DNA of 51,187 nt from Defluviitaleaceae bacterium (GTDB lineage Bacteria; Bacillota; Clostridia; Lachnospirales; WQUN01). The DNA is taken from NCBI GenBank assembly GCA_009784025.1, contig WQVK01000016.1, positions 1-51,187 of the forward strand, in the 5' to 3' direction. The translations under genes were made by a program, and so were the position numbers. The notes under the pieces are model-generated. The model did not search any database, was not told the origin of the DNA, and saw nothing but the letters and a program-made list of their open reading frames with translations. Below are positions 15,435 through 23,492 of this stretch, piece after piece (position 1 is the first letter of the stretch; each line of letters starts with the position of its first letter).

Positions 15435-17718
15435 CTTCTTGTACAGCCCCTTCTAGGTCTATCCTGCCTGTGCAAAGCCGCTCTACAGTTACCCAAATCA
15501 TTTCGTGCAGGGTGGTTTCTATTAGCGCCGGTGTTTGAAGCTGGCCTACCAATGCGCCCACATCAATGTCAAATGGCTCCATCTCAAATTCTGCTAGTTG
15601 CCTGTTTATTTGGTTTATTTGCTCCTGTATCGCTGCATGGGTTACAGGCAGCCCCATGCCATGGTTCATTTGCTGCACCTGGAGTGATAGCATGGTGTTA
15701 ACAAATTCGATGGAAAAAGCTTCAACTTCGGTATCGGCAGAAACCCCTACTATAGTAGAAGGCAGCCACGCGCCTGGCGCAAGCCCCGGAAATATTGCGA
15801 TTTCTGCGTCTTCCCGGGCGGTCATCATCTGCAACATCATGATATTGTCTACGGTGAAGGCTGCTAGGTTTGTGCTTTGCATCATAAACTGCATAAGCGA
15901 GCCTGTTATTGCGTTGGTTCTTGAGCCACCTCCGCTGTGTACAGCCATAAACACGCCACTCATTGCATCCATATCATCCTCTGCGGCTAGCTGGTATTTA
16001 TCGCTTATGGCCTGTATCACCCCAAGGAATTCTCGTAGCATATTTGCCTCTAAGCGGTTATCCTGTAAGAAGGCGGAGGCATTGGTGTACCACATGAAAT
16101 TGAAAAGCTCTTCCAGGCTGTCGAAGGCGATTGTTGCGCGTTCATCTTCTGGGATGCCGCCCAGCATTCTGCCCTCTTGCATATCTGGGATTGGGTTGCC
16201 GGTTACGATATTCTCTATCAGCGCTGCAAGGGTTTGGGATTCTGCCAGAGCCTGTTCGCTGCCCATAAGCACCGGGATGGAAAATTGCGTTGGTATCACA
16301 TAAGTTTGCCCGCCGGTTAAATAGGGCGCAAGCAGGTTTTTGAACATGCCCTCGGTGTTAACCTGACCGGTTAAATCTAGCAGCATTCCCCGGCCTGCGT
16401 AGCCATCTATGGGCACGCCGTCTAGTATTAGGATATCTGGCCCTCTGCCGCTTAGCAGACGTGTATTTAAGCTGCGGATTGCATCTGCCGCAGATATTGC
16501 GCCGCCACTGGTAAGTGCAACCTCGTAGGTGATATATGCGTCTGGGTACCTGCGGCGCAGCTCCATTATGGCGGCGCGTACGGTGTCGTTATCTTCCAAT
16601 GACCATATGGATAGGGTGCGACTTAGGCTTACTACGGCATTTTCGTCCCATTCATATTTAAATAGATAGGTTGTAATGCCGTCTGATACAACCATCGCAA
16701 TATTGCCACAGGCAAGCACTATCATGCTGGAAACAAAATTATTAGGGGCACCGAAGGAAAATGCATTGCCATCTAGCATAGTATCAGAGCGGCCGTTTTC
16801 GAACAGTAGCAAGTTGCCGCCATGCAGAACAAGCAAGTTTCCGTCATTGTTTACGGCCAGGCTGCCCTCTATGCCAATGCCCATCATCCTTACGCCGCCC
16901 ATGCCGCCTTCTGCGGCTAGGCTTATCGTGGGTTGGCTTGTAAGTGCGCCATTTTCCATATACACTCGGTTGATTGTGGATTCCCATGGGCTTAGTACGT
17001 AAAAATAATCACCATGGGCAACAGCGGCAGATATATTTTCAAACGGAAGTTCTGCAATCAAATTGCCGTTTAGGTCTAGCAGGGCTGTGCGCTGCTCGAA
17101 CCTGCTGTTCGTGCCGCCGAAGGTTCTTATTCTTGTGGTGTCGTCATTTTCGTTTTCGTCTTCATCTTCGTCTATTACCGCTGGGGCGAAGCCGTGGATG
17201 GTGTAGCTAACCAGCAGCCTGTCATCCCCAAGCCTTTGCAGTAGTGAAAACATAATCATATCGTCGTCTGTTAGGATATCGTCTATGGATGCTATGTGGA
17301 AATCTGTTATATTGCCGCTTGGGTCTATTTTTATGATACCTTCGCCACCCCTAAATAGCTGGGCTAGCAGGCTGCCACATGGCAACAATGTGGCCATCTG
17401 TATGCTGGCAAACTGGCCTATGTCCCCAGTGAAGGCAGGGGCCTGCACCCAGGTTTGGCCGCCATCACTGCTGTCGTATCTTACGCTTAGGCCTACTTCA
17501 ACGGCTATTAATGTACCGTCGCTAGCGGCAAAGCTTAGGAACTGGCCTTCAATAGGTGGAGAGATATCCCTTTCCATAAACCTGCCCATTCCAACTGTAC
17601 CTGTTACATTTACGCCATCCGAGCCATTGCCGCCCCCGCCACCTCCACCGCAGGCCGCGGCCAACAATAATGCCGCAACCAGCCAAATGCATAGAATGGC
17701 TTTTACACATTTTTTCAT
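15394..17718 (-). CDS. Solute-binding lipoprotein with N-terminal propeller-like domain
   Basis: Protein of 774 residues. The start at 17718 has GGAGG upstream. A lipoprotein signal ends in LLLAAAC (Cys23), followed by a glycine run. Residues about 45-385 are beta-rich with an Asp-box (SSDGGQTW) and repeating blade-like segments, suggesting a propeller; an acidic insert (DEDEDENEND) sits about one quarter in. From about residue 390 (LSIWSLEDNDTVRAAIMELR) to the end it resembles the carbohydrate-type extracellular solute-binding family (DILILDGVPIDGYAGRGML, then FPGLAPGAWLPS). Ordinary binding proteins have about 420-450 residues, so the front half is an addition. First gene of the operon, divergent from a two-component system. 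Ligand unknown. Confidence 0.85.
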   Translation of the reverse strand: MKKCVKAILCIWLVAALLLAAACGGGGGGGNGSDGVNVTGTVGMGRFMERDISPPIEGQFLSFAASDGTLIAVEVGLSVRYDSSDGGQTWVQAPAFTGDIGQFASIQMATLLPCGSLLAQLFRGGEGIIKIDPSGNITDFHIASIDDILTDDDMIMFSLLQRLGDDRLLVSYTIHGFAPAVIDEDEDENENDDTTRIRTFGGTNSRFEQRTALLDLNGNLIAELPFENISAAVAHGDYFYVLSPWESTINRVYMENGALTSQPTISLAAEGGMGGVRMMGIGIEGSLAVNNDGNLLVLHGGNLLLFENGRSDTMLDGNAFSFGAPNNFVSSMIVLACGNIAMVVSDGITTYLFKYEWDENAVVSLSRTLSIWSLEDNDTVRAAIMELRRRYPDAYITYEVALTSGGAISAADAIRSLNTRLLSGRGPDILILDGVPIDGYAGRGMLLDLTGQVNTEGMFKNLLAPYLTGGQTYVIPTQFSIPVLMGSEQALAESQTLAALIENIVTGNPIPDMQEGRMLGGIPEDERATIAFDSLEELFNFMWYTNASAFLQDNRLEANMLREFLGVIQAISDKYQLAAEDDMDAMSGVFMAVHSGGGSRTNAITGSLMQFMMQSTNLAAFTVDNIMMLQMMTAREDAEIAIFPGLAPGAWLPSTIVGVSADTEVEAFSIEFVNTMLSLQVQQMNHGMGLPVTHAAIQEQINQINRQLAEFEMEPFDIDVGALVGQLQTPALIETTLHEMIWVTVERLCTGRIDLEGAVQEVEQNIRNYLAERS

Positions 17719-17757
17719 TTTGTTTCCTCCGTATATAGTCATTTTTCATGCAGTTGG

Positions 17758-17796
17758 AGTATACGAAATAAATTCAGGCAAAATCAGCTTGAATTT
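17758..17796. promoter_or_regulatory. Divergent control region with dyad between the transport operon and two-component genes
   Basis: On the minus strand TATACT (17758-17763) could be the -10 of the binding-protein operon. A dyad AAATTCA (17770-17776) / TGAATTT (17790-17796) lies just upstream of it and could be an operator, perhaps for the adjacent response regulator. Both are inferences; neither -35 is strong. Confidence 0.35.
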
Positions 17797-17839
17797 GTAA
17801 CAAAATTGAGGCAGGTATGATTTGTGCTTTTTACCATGA

Positions 17840-17845
17840 TATAAT
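17840..17845 (+). promoter_or_regulatory. -10 element of the two-component genes
   Basis: TATAAT lies 20 bp before the response-regulator ATG. No good -35 is seen at normal spacing, which would fit an activator-dependent promoter. Confidence 0.4.
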
Positions 17846-17865
17846 CCTATAAACAGAGGTGAGTT

Positions 17866-18561
17866 ATGAAAAAACTAATCTATATCGCTGAAGACGAAAA
17901 AAACATCCGCCATCTTATCCACTCCTTTTTAGAAAAGGAGGGATACACGGCAAAAACTTTCGTGAATGGCGACCTACTATATGAAGCCTTCCAGCAAAAA
18001 CCCTGCGACCTTGTGATACTAGATATCATGATGCCAGGCAGTAGCGGGCTTATAATATGTACAAAGCTAAGGGCAATATCCAAAGTGCCAATTATAATGC
18101 TAACGGCGCGGGATACAGACGAGGATTATATCTCTGGCATTTCCCTAGGCAGCGATGATTATTTTACCAAGCCGTTTAGCCCTGTTAAGCTAATCATGCG
18201 GGTGAAGGCGATGCTGCGCAGGGTGGAAATGGATACAGAAACCGTAACAAAAGCCAACGAAGCCATAAACTTTGCAGATATAACAGTTTACCCCAGTAAG
18301 CTAACAGCCTACTGTGGCGGCAAAGAGCTTATGCTAACAAGCACAGAATTTAACCTACTAACATACCTGCTAGAAAACCAAGACAAGGCCGTATCCAGAG
18401 ACGAGCTGCTTAACAAAATCTGGGGCTACGACAATGCGGTAGAAACCAGGGCTACAGATGCCACGGTAAAGCGGCTACGCAAAAAACTGGCAGAAATAAA
18501 CAGTGCCGTATCCATAGATACCATATGGGGGCATGGCTTCCGGATAGGAAGCACCGATTAA
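17866..18561 (+). CDS. OmpR-family response regulator
   Basis: Protein of 231 residues. The receiver domain (1-118) has acidic pocket E9/D10, phospho-acceptor D53 in ILDIMMPG, T80 and K102. The C-terminal winged helix (about 130-229) is OmpR/PhoB-type (ELMLTSTEFNLLTYLLEN, VKRLRKKL, DTIWGHGFRI). GAGGTGA precedes the ATG. It is followed 82 bases later by its kinase gene and is divergent from the transport operon, which is its likely target. Confidence 0.95.
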   Translation: MKKLIYIAEDEKNIRHLIHSFLEKEGYTAKTFVNGDLLYEAFQQKPCDLVILDIMMPGSSGLIICTKLRAISKVPIIMLTARDTDEDYISGISLGSDDYFTKPFSPVKLIMRVKAMLRRVEMDTETVTKANEAINFADITVYPSKLTAYCGGKELMLTSTEFNLLTYLLENQDKAVSRDELLNKIWGYDNAVETRATDATVKRLRKKLAEINSAVSIDTIWGHGFRIGSTD

Positions 18562-18643
18562 CCATCTGCCCGTATATGCGGTTTTACAGTAGAGTTCTTC
18601 TAAAACCACAATAAAGCAACGTTTCCAGAATATGAGGTGACTT

Positions 18644-20281
18644 ATGAAAAGTTTTACAAAAAAACTGGTGCTAAACTGCACAGGCATAATTTTTATCAGC
18701 TTCTTGGCGGTGTATTTTTTGTTCAACGCTTTGGTGGGTAATTATATTAGAGCCGAGGCCGAGCGCGAGCTGCGCGGCGGCATGACAGATGTGGTTTATT
18801 TGACCACTTCTATCTATGAAACAATGTGGGTTGCGTATGGCGAAGATACAGATGCTTCCCCACAATTTAGCATTAGATTTTCCGATACAGAGCCGTTTAT
18901 ACGCATGGGCCAGTTTGAAATCGAGCTAAGGCAAAGCCTTGAAACAAGCGATATCCCATATATGACCATAATCTCACCCCATAGGAATGTTATACGCCAA
19001 CCCATTGACGGCGGCTTGATTCTGCAGCAAACACCTATACCGCAACCCCCGGGCAGCAATATATTTAGCACGCAACCAGTAGCTTTCGCTATAGAGGGCA
19101 TTGTACCCACAATACGCCCCCTAAGAACACAATCCTTCGTGAATGCAGATGCTATTATAATCAACGAGCAAAATGAAATACTATCCCCGGCGCTGGAGTT
19201 TTTGCCCCATAGACAGCGGGCAGAGGTTGAGTTTTTGGTAGAATATTACCTTGCAAACCAGGCAGGGTTCACCGGCAACCAAATGAGAAGGGTTGCGGGC
19301 GCAAGCAACAGCTATTATGTAAGCGCCACAAGGCGGCCAATGCTTAATGGCAACATTTCTATTTTAATGTACACAGATATTAGCTCTGCCATGGATTTTA
19401 CAACCAGCATGAACCGTATACTTGGGGTGCTGCTGGCGGTGTCTGGCATGTTAAGCCTTTTGATATCTATTGCAATGTCTGCCAAGTTTAAGCGGGCAAT
19501 CATGCGGCTTTGCGACCATGCAGATACCATAGGCCGCGGCCAATTTACCGAAAATACAAGCACATTTAACGATACAGAATTCAACCAGCTATCCAAAAGC
19601 ATGAACAATATGTCTAACATGCTGCAAACCTACGAGAACAACCAAAAACAGTTTTTCCAAAATGCGTCCCACGAGCTGCGCACCCCGCTAATGTCCATAC
19701 AGGGTTACGCAGAGGGCATACTTGGTAATGTTTTCGACAAAGAAGAAGCAGCCCGTGTAATACTATCCGAAGGCCAAAAAATGACAGACCTAGTTAGCGA
19801 GCTGCTGTATATCTCCAGGATGGACAGCGGCGTAGAAACCGCAATATCCACCCTAGACATACAAAACCTGCTGCAAGAATGCTGCGAACGGGTAAAACCC
19901 ATAGCACATCAATCTAACAAACAAATAACCATAGAGCCTCTACCCCAACAAATCTTCATAAATGCAAACAAAGAAAAACTAGAGCGGGCAATAATAAACA
20001 TCCTATCCAACGCAATACGCTACGCCAAAAACGAAGTAAATATAAACTGCCAGCTAACAGAAAACAACCTAGAAATATCAATAAAAGACGACGGCGAAGG
20101 CATAGACCCCAAAGACGAATCCCGCCTGTTTGAACGTTTCTATAAAGGCGAAGACGGCAACTACGGCCTAGGCCTGGCAATAAGCCGAGATATAATAAAA
20201 GGCCTAAAGGGCAATATAACGGCAAAAAATATGGAAGCCCCGCAAACAGGGGCGGTGTTTACTGTTAGCTTGCCGGTTTAG
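18644..20281 (+). CDS. Membrane sensor histidine kinase
   Basis: Protein of 545 residues. Membrane helices at about 8-30 and 262-285 flank an extracytoplasmic sensor of about 230 residues. A HAMP-like stretch follows, then HisKA with H343 in ASHELRTPLMSIQGY and an ATPase domain with N box (NILSNAIRYAKNEV), DDGEGID and GLGLAIS. It would phosphorylate the upstream OmpR-type regulator. GAGGTGA lies just before the ATG. Next to a binding-protein/adaptor operon it may sense the same solute or an envelope-active compound (inference). Confidence 0.95.
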   Translation: MKSFTKKLVLNCTGIIFISFLAVYFLFNALVGNYIRAEAERELRGGMTDVVYLTTSIYETMWVAYGEDTDASPQFSIRFSDTEPFIRMGQFEIELRQSLETSDIPYMTIISPHRNVIRQPIDGGLILQQTPIPQPPGSNIFSTQPVAFAIEGIVPTIRPLRTQSFVNADAIIINEQNEILSPALEFLPHRQRAEVEFLVEYYLANQAGFTGNQMRRVAGASNSYYVSATRRPMLNGNISILMYTDISSAMDFTTSMNRILGVLLAVSGMLSLLISIAMSAKFKRAIMRLCDHADTIGRGQFTENTSTFNDTEFNQLSKSMNNMSNMLQTYENNQKQFFQNASHELRTPLMSIQGYAEGILGNVFDKEEAARVILSEGQKMTDLVSELLYISRMDSGVETAISTLDIQNLLQECCERVKPIAHQSNKQITIEPLPQQIFINANKEKLERAIINILSNAIRYAKNEVNINCQLTENNLEISIKDDGEGIDPKDESRLFERFYKGEDGNYGLGLAISRDIIKGLKGNITAKNMEAPQTGAVFTVSLPV

Positions 20282-20288
20282 TTATATA

Positions 20289-20317
20289 GTGAGTGTTTTT
20301 TAGGTGGAGCGATTATA
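20289..20317. repeat. Solo end of MITE-B
   Basis: GTGAGTG, a T run, then AGGTGGAGCGATTATA matches one end of the inverted-repeat element at 23309-23472. Only this end remains, eight bases after the histidine-kinase stop. Confidence 0.7.
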
Positions 20318-20371
20318 TAAACCGAAAACAAACCACAGAGGCTTGGGGGTTGAAGTTTTATTTTGGCGAAA

Positions 20372-20406
20372 AATTCAGTTGGTCGGAAAATCCGACCAAC
20401 TGAGTT
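20372..20406. repeat. Palindrome C, copy 1
   Basis: AATTCAGTTGGTCGGA-AAA-TCCGACCAACTGAGTT: near-perfect 16-bp arms with an AAA spacer. Other copies are at 33591-33627, inside a gene, and at 42481-42515. Confidence 0.85.
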
Positions 20407-20520
20407 ATATTCATCCTTAAATTTACAACAATACAGCTACTTGACTGGTGTAATTGCACTTTGATATAGTCACAACTAATCCAATTTAAAACGAGATTTG
20501 CAAAGATTTGCATAAGAGAG

Positions 20521-20558
20521 TTCTTCTGAAATCACAAAAAACGTGATTTCAGAAGAAG
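20521..20558. repeat. Hairpin D, copy 2
   Basis: CTTCTGAAATCAC-aaaaaac-GTGATTTCAGAAG: a 13-bp perfect stem with A-rich loop. Confidence 0.75.
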
Positions 20559-20578
20559 CAAAAGATTGAAAATGTGAC

Positions 20579-20613
20579 TTTTTCGAAATCAAAAAACGTG
20601 ATTTCGAAAGAAG
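20579..20613. repeat. Hairpin D, copy 3
   Basis: CTTTTTCGAAATCA / TGATTTCGAAAGAAG with an A-rich loop, 20 bp from copy 2. The outer stem differs from copy 2 on both arms (CTGAAATC to TCGAAATC with matching GATTTCGA). Confidence 0.7.
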
Positions 20614-20647
20614 TCTAAGCAAAACAATCCGATGCGAGGTAAAACAA

Positions 20648-21229
20648 ATGAGCCATTATTTTATAGAAGATGCTTCCATAAAACCTGATATAAAAAAAAT
20701 CCACTATTCATTTGGCGGCCATGCTTTCATTTTCACCACCAATGCAGGGGTTTTCTCCAAAGACCATGTAGACCATGCCACAGATATCCTGCTTAACACA
20801 ATCCCGCCACTGGCTGGGGACTTGCTGGATTTAGGCTGCGGGTACGGCTGCATAGGCATTGTGCTGGCCAAGGCCAATGCAATAAACCTAACCCAGGCAG
20901 ATATTAACCAGGCCGCGCTAGATTTAACCAAACTAAACTGCAAAGAAAACGGCGTGGCGTCAAATATAATCAAATCCGATTGCTTTGAAAATATCCATGG
21001 CAAATTTGACACGATTATACTAAACCCGCCAATCCATGCAGGCAAGGCTACCACATTTAAAATGTACGAAGGCGCGTTCCTACATTTGAATGCCGGCGGG
21101 AAATTGTACATTGTAACCCTAAAAAAACACGGCGCAGAAAGCACCCAGGCTAAATTATTAAGTATTTTTGGCAATTGCCAGCCGCTTTATAAAAAGAAAG
21201 GATATTTTGTGTTTTGCTGCACTATATAG
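20648..21229 (+). CDS. RsmC-like class I SAM methyltransferase
   Basis: Protein of 193 residues, probably an rRNA guanine-N2 methyltransferase of the RsmC/YbxB type. The SAM loop LLDLGCGYGCIGI (about 60-72) and the catalytic NPPIHAGK (about 127-134) are the hallmark of the small MTS family, and the N terminus (HYSFGGHAFIFTTNAGVFS) also fits. The length is that of the single-domain Firmicutes form. GCGAGG precedes the ATG. The TAG stop (21227-21229) is within the first five bases of a MITE-A copy, so the last codons may have been changed by that insertion. Confidence 0.9.
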   Translation: MSHYFIEDASIKPDIKKIHYSFGGHAFIFTTNAGVFSKDHVDHATDILLNTIPPLAGDLLDLGCGYGCIGIVLAKANAINLTQADINQAALDLTKLNCKENGVASNIIKSDCFENIHGKFDTIILNPPIHAGKATTFKMYEGAFLHLNAGGKLYIVTLKKHGAESTQAKLLSIFGNCQPLYKKKGYFVFCCTI

Positions 21230-21340
21230 TGAAATAATTCGAAATCGGTCTCGCCTATCGCGGCAAAAACGCCTTAAATGCCTTATCTCGGCGCTTCAGA
21301 TGCCGCCCTATCGAGACCGTTTCTCATTTATTTCACGATA
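21225..21340. repeat. MITE-A copy 4
   Basis: A 116-bp element with ends TATAGTGAAATAATTCGAAA and TTTATTTCACGATA and inner CGGTCTCGCC / TCGAGACCG. It supplies the stop codon of the methyltransferase gene. Confidence 0.85.
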
Positions 21341-21408
21341 TATAAGGGTGAAATAACAAGAAACAACCTCGTTTTTGACATTTTTATGTTTTTTTCTTGA
21401 AATAACTG

Positions 21409-21444
21409 TTGACAATATATTAACAACCTGTTAATATATTGTCA
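21409..21444 (+). promoter_or_regulatory. Promoter embedded in a perfect 35-bp palindrome
   Basis: TGACAATATATTAACA (21410-21425) - ACC - TGTTAATATATTGTCA (21429-21444) is a perfect 16-bp inverted repeat. A consensus -35 TTGACA (21409-21414) and a TAATAT -10 (21432-21437, 17-bp spacer) lie within it, so a dimeric repressor bound here would block the promoter of the SH3 gene. Confidence 0.6.
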
Positions 21445-21556
21445 TAAACAAGAAACAAGTTAAACGAAGCGGCTTTGCCGCCTTTGTTTTTCGAAACATC
21501 GCTAAGAAGTTGCGAAGCAGTTTCCTAGCATAAAAATTCAAAGCGAGGTAATACAT

Positions 21557-22309
21557 ATGTCTCGATTTAAAATGCTTCTTGGTTTTGCCGTTTTATGTTT
21601 GGCCATTTTACCTGTTGTAGTTTCTGCCGCAGAAGATGATTTGTTGCCTATTTATGATAGTTCCATTTACCCCATTCCAGAGCGCCCTACTTCTTATATT
21701 ACAACCGCGCCACTTAACCTGCGCCCCTCCCCAAGCACCAGCGATACTCGCATCAAGCTTGTTCAGCCTGGGCGCATGGTTGAAGTTATAGATTTCCGCG
21801 ATGGAGAATGGTTTGCCGTGAATGTTAACGGCCAGACCGGCTACATGTTTTCCACATACCTGGCGCAAATGCCAGAAACCGGGCTTAATGCCATACCAGG
21901 CACAGTAGAACTTGTATACTGGAGCACCGCCCGCAATATCATCCCGCAAAACACCGCAATAACCATCATAGATGTCCGCACTAGGACAAGCATACAAATG
22001 GTAAGCTTTTCCCATGGCAACCATGCCGATGTTTACCCGCTCACCTATGCAGACACCGAAGCCCTGTACAATGTGTTTTGCGGCTGGACATGGACACCGC
22101 GCCCCATTCTTGTACTGGTTGGGGATTATACCTTTGCAGCGTCCATGAACGGTATGCCTCACGGCGGCGGCAACAACCGCAGCAACGGTATGAACGGGCA
22201 TTTGTGCATACATTTCCAAGGCTCTCGCACACATAACGGCAACCGCAGCCACGAGGCAGACCATCAGCGCGCTGTTCTTGAGGCCTTCAACACCGCATCT
22301 GCCTGGTAA
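21557..22309 (+). CDS. Secreted SH3-domain protein with L,D-transpeptidase-like C terminus
   Basis: Protein of 250 residues. A signal peptide (about 1-24) is followed by a bacterial SH3 domain (about 45-112: LNLRPSPSTSDTRIKLVQPG, then GQTGYMFSTYLA). The C-terminal domain ends in a motif resembling the YkuD catalytic site: HGGG, then GHLCIHFQGSRTH, with a central Cys and nearby His. A role in peptidoglycan cross-linking or binding is therefore likely but not certain. GCGAGG lies upstream of the ATG. Its promoter sits in a perfect palindrome. The radical SAM gene starts four bases after its stop, so the two are cotranscribed. Confidence 0.75.
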   Translation: MSRFKMLLGFAVLCLAILPVVVSAAEDDLLPIYDSSIYPIPERPTSYITTAPLNLRPSPSTSDTRIKLVQPGRMVEVIDFRDGEWFAVNVNGQTGYMFSTYLAQMPETGLNAIPGTVELVYWSTARNIIPQNTAITIIDVRTRTSIQMVSFSHGNHADVYPLTYADTEALYNVFCGWTWTPRPILVLVGDYTFAASMNGMPHGGGNNRSNGMNGHLCIHFQGSRTHNGNRSHEADHQRAVLEAFNTASAW

Positions 22310-22313
22310 AACC

Positions 22314-22910
22314 ATGACTATTTTCTACAGACTTGGGCAAAAATTATATGTAAACATCACCAATGCCTGCCCCTGCGCTTGCGATTTTTGTATTCGCAAT
22401 GTGACAGACGGCGTGGGCGATGCCAGCAACCTATGGTTACAGCGCGAACCCACAATCCCAGAAATAAAGGATGCTTTCATAAGCCGCCGCGACCTAGCCA
22501 GCGTAGACGAAATCGTTTTCTGCGGCTATGGCGAACCAATGGAGCGCGCAAACGATGTGATTCTGCTTTGCAAATTCTTTAAAGCAAACTCCCCCACCCT
22601 GCCTGTAAGAATAAACACAAACGGCCTAGTATCTCTAATCCACCCAGACTTTCAGCTAAAAGAAATAGCAATAGTAGACTCAATATCTGTAAGCCTAAAC
22701 GCAGATACCGCCGAAGAATACGTACGCATAGTAAACCCACGCTTTGGCATAAAAGCCTACGCCGCCATGCTAGACTTCGTGGCATGGGCAAAAGACTACA
22801 CCAACGTAACTCTAACCATACTAGAAACCCTAGCCCCAGAACGCATAGAAAACTGCCGCAAAATAGCAGCAAACCTAGGCCTACCCCTAGTGGTACGGGG
22901 CATAATGTAA
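22314..22910 (+). CDS. TatD-associated radical SAM protein
   Basis: Protein of 198 residues. The CxxxCxxC cluster motif lies in NITNACPCACDFCIRN (about 16-31), followed by LWLQREPT, VFCGYGEP and INTNGL, a combination characteristic of the short radical SAM family usually encoded beside a TatD nuclease. I start at the ATG at 22314 because the motifs begin soon after and the upstream codons overlap the previous gene. No ribosome site is evident, which suggests coupling to the SH3 gene. No tatD gene is in the window. The reaction is unknown; it needs a 4Fe-4S cluster and S-adenosylmethionine. Confidence 0.88.
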   Translation: MTIFYRLGQKLYVNITNACPCACDFCIRNVTDGVGDASNLWLQREPTIPEIKDAFISRRDLASVDEIVFCGYGEPMERANDVILLCKFFKANSPTLPVRINTNGLVSLIHPDFQLKEIAIVDSISVSLNADTAEEYVRIVNPRFGIKAYAAMLDFVAWAKDYTNVTLTILETLAPERIENCRKIAANLGLPLVVRGIM

Positions 22911-22948
22911 CCCAAAAATAATAACTTTCTTTCCGCCTCCTCTTAATA

Positions 22949-22980
22949 AAACCCGGATTCTCCTATCCGGGTTTGTTTTA
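22949..22980 (+). terminator. Intrinsic terminator
   Basis: AAACCCGGAT / ATCCGGGTTT stem (22949-22958, 22965-22974), six-base loop, followed by GTTTTATTTTT. It ends the SH3-radical SAM transcript. Confidence 0.8.
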
Positions 22981-23135
22981 TTTTTGGGGAATAAACCGTC
23001 AGAGGCTTCACCGACCACACCTCCACCGCTTTTTTGAAAAAAAGCTTGGCAAAAAACTTTAATATTTTCCCATAATGATTTGAAAAAGCCGCTTAGAATG
23101 GGGGTTTTGGTTTTTCAAGCGGTGGAAAACGATGA

Positions 23136-23195
23136 AAAAATGGTACCGTATGGTACCATTTTGGCCGATTTATGGTACCATACGGTACCATTTTC
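23136..23195. repeat. GGTACC double palindrome, copy 2
   Basis: TGGTACCGTATGGTACCA followed by its reverse complement 14 bp later. Order is inverted relative to copies 1 and 3. Confidence 0.85.
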
Positions 23196-23308
23196 ACGGA
23201 AAAATGTTTATGTAGTTTCTTTTATTTACCCATACCATCCTGCCCTGAACTAAAACCAAAAGGGGCAATCTCGTTTCTCTTATTTCCATGAAACCCGCCT
23301 AGATTAGC

Positions 23309-23472
23309 TATAGTCGCTCCACCTAAAAACCCTCACATAGAGCTTGTAAATTTCCCGCAAGCCTTCGTCGCTAAAAACCTTGCGCACCGCTAGTGCGCGG
23401 CGGCTTTCAGCTCCTCGCCTTGCGAAAAATTTCCTGCGCTCTATGCGAATGTTTTTAGGTGGAGCGACTATA
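23309..23472. repeat. MITE-B, full copy
   Basis: A 164-bp element with 22-bp perfect terminal inverted repeats (TATAGTCGCTCCACC... at 23309 and its complement ending at 23472). The interior is also largely palindromic. It encodes nothing. A second copy runs off the right edge (51066) and a solo end is at 20289. Confidence 0.85.
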
Positions 23473-23492
23473 TATTTCGCACATATATTAAG

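Larger units (their letters stand above)
20282..20647. other. Intergenic region with four small repeats
   Basis: It contains a MITE-B end, a C-type palindrome and two D-type hairpins. There is no gene and no clear promoter. Confidence 0.5.
22911..23492. other. Repeat-filled intergenic region
   Basis: Terminator, an F-type 'accgtcagaggcttc' element (about 22997-23070), a GGTACC palindrome and a full MITE-B. No gene seen. Confidence 0.5.

Noticed and set aside
20372-20613. CRISPR array
   Set aside because: The repeats are different palindromes with irregular gaps, not identical repeats with uniform spacers; no cas genes.
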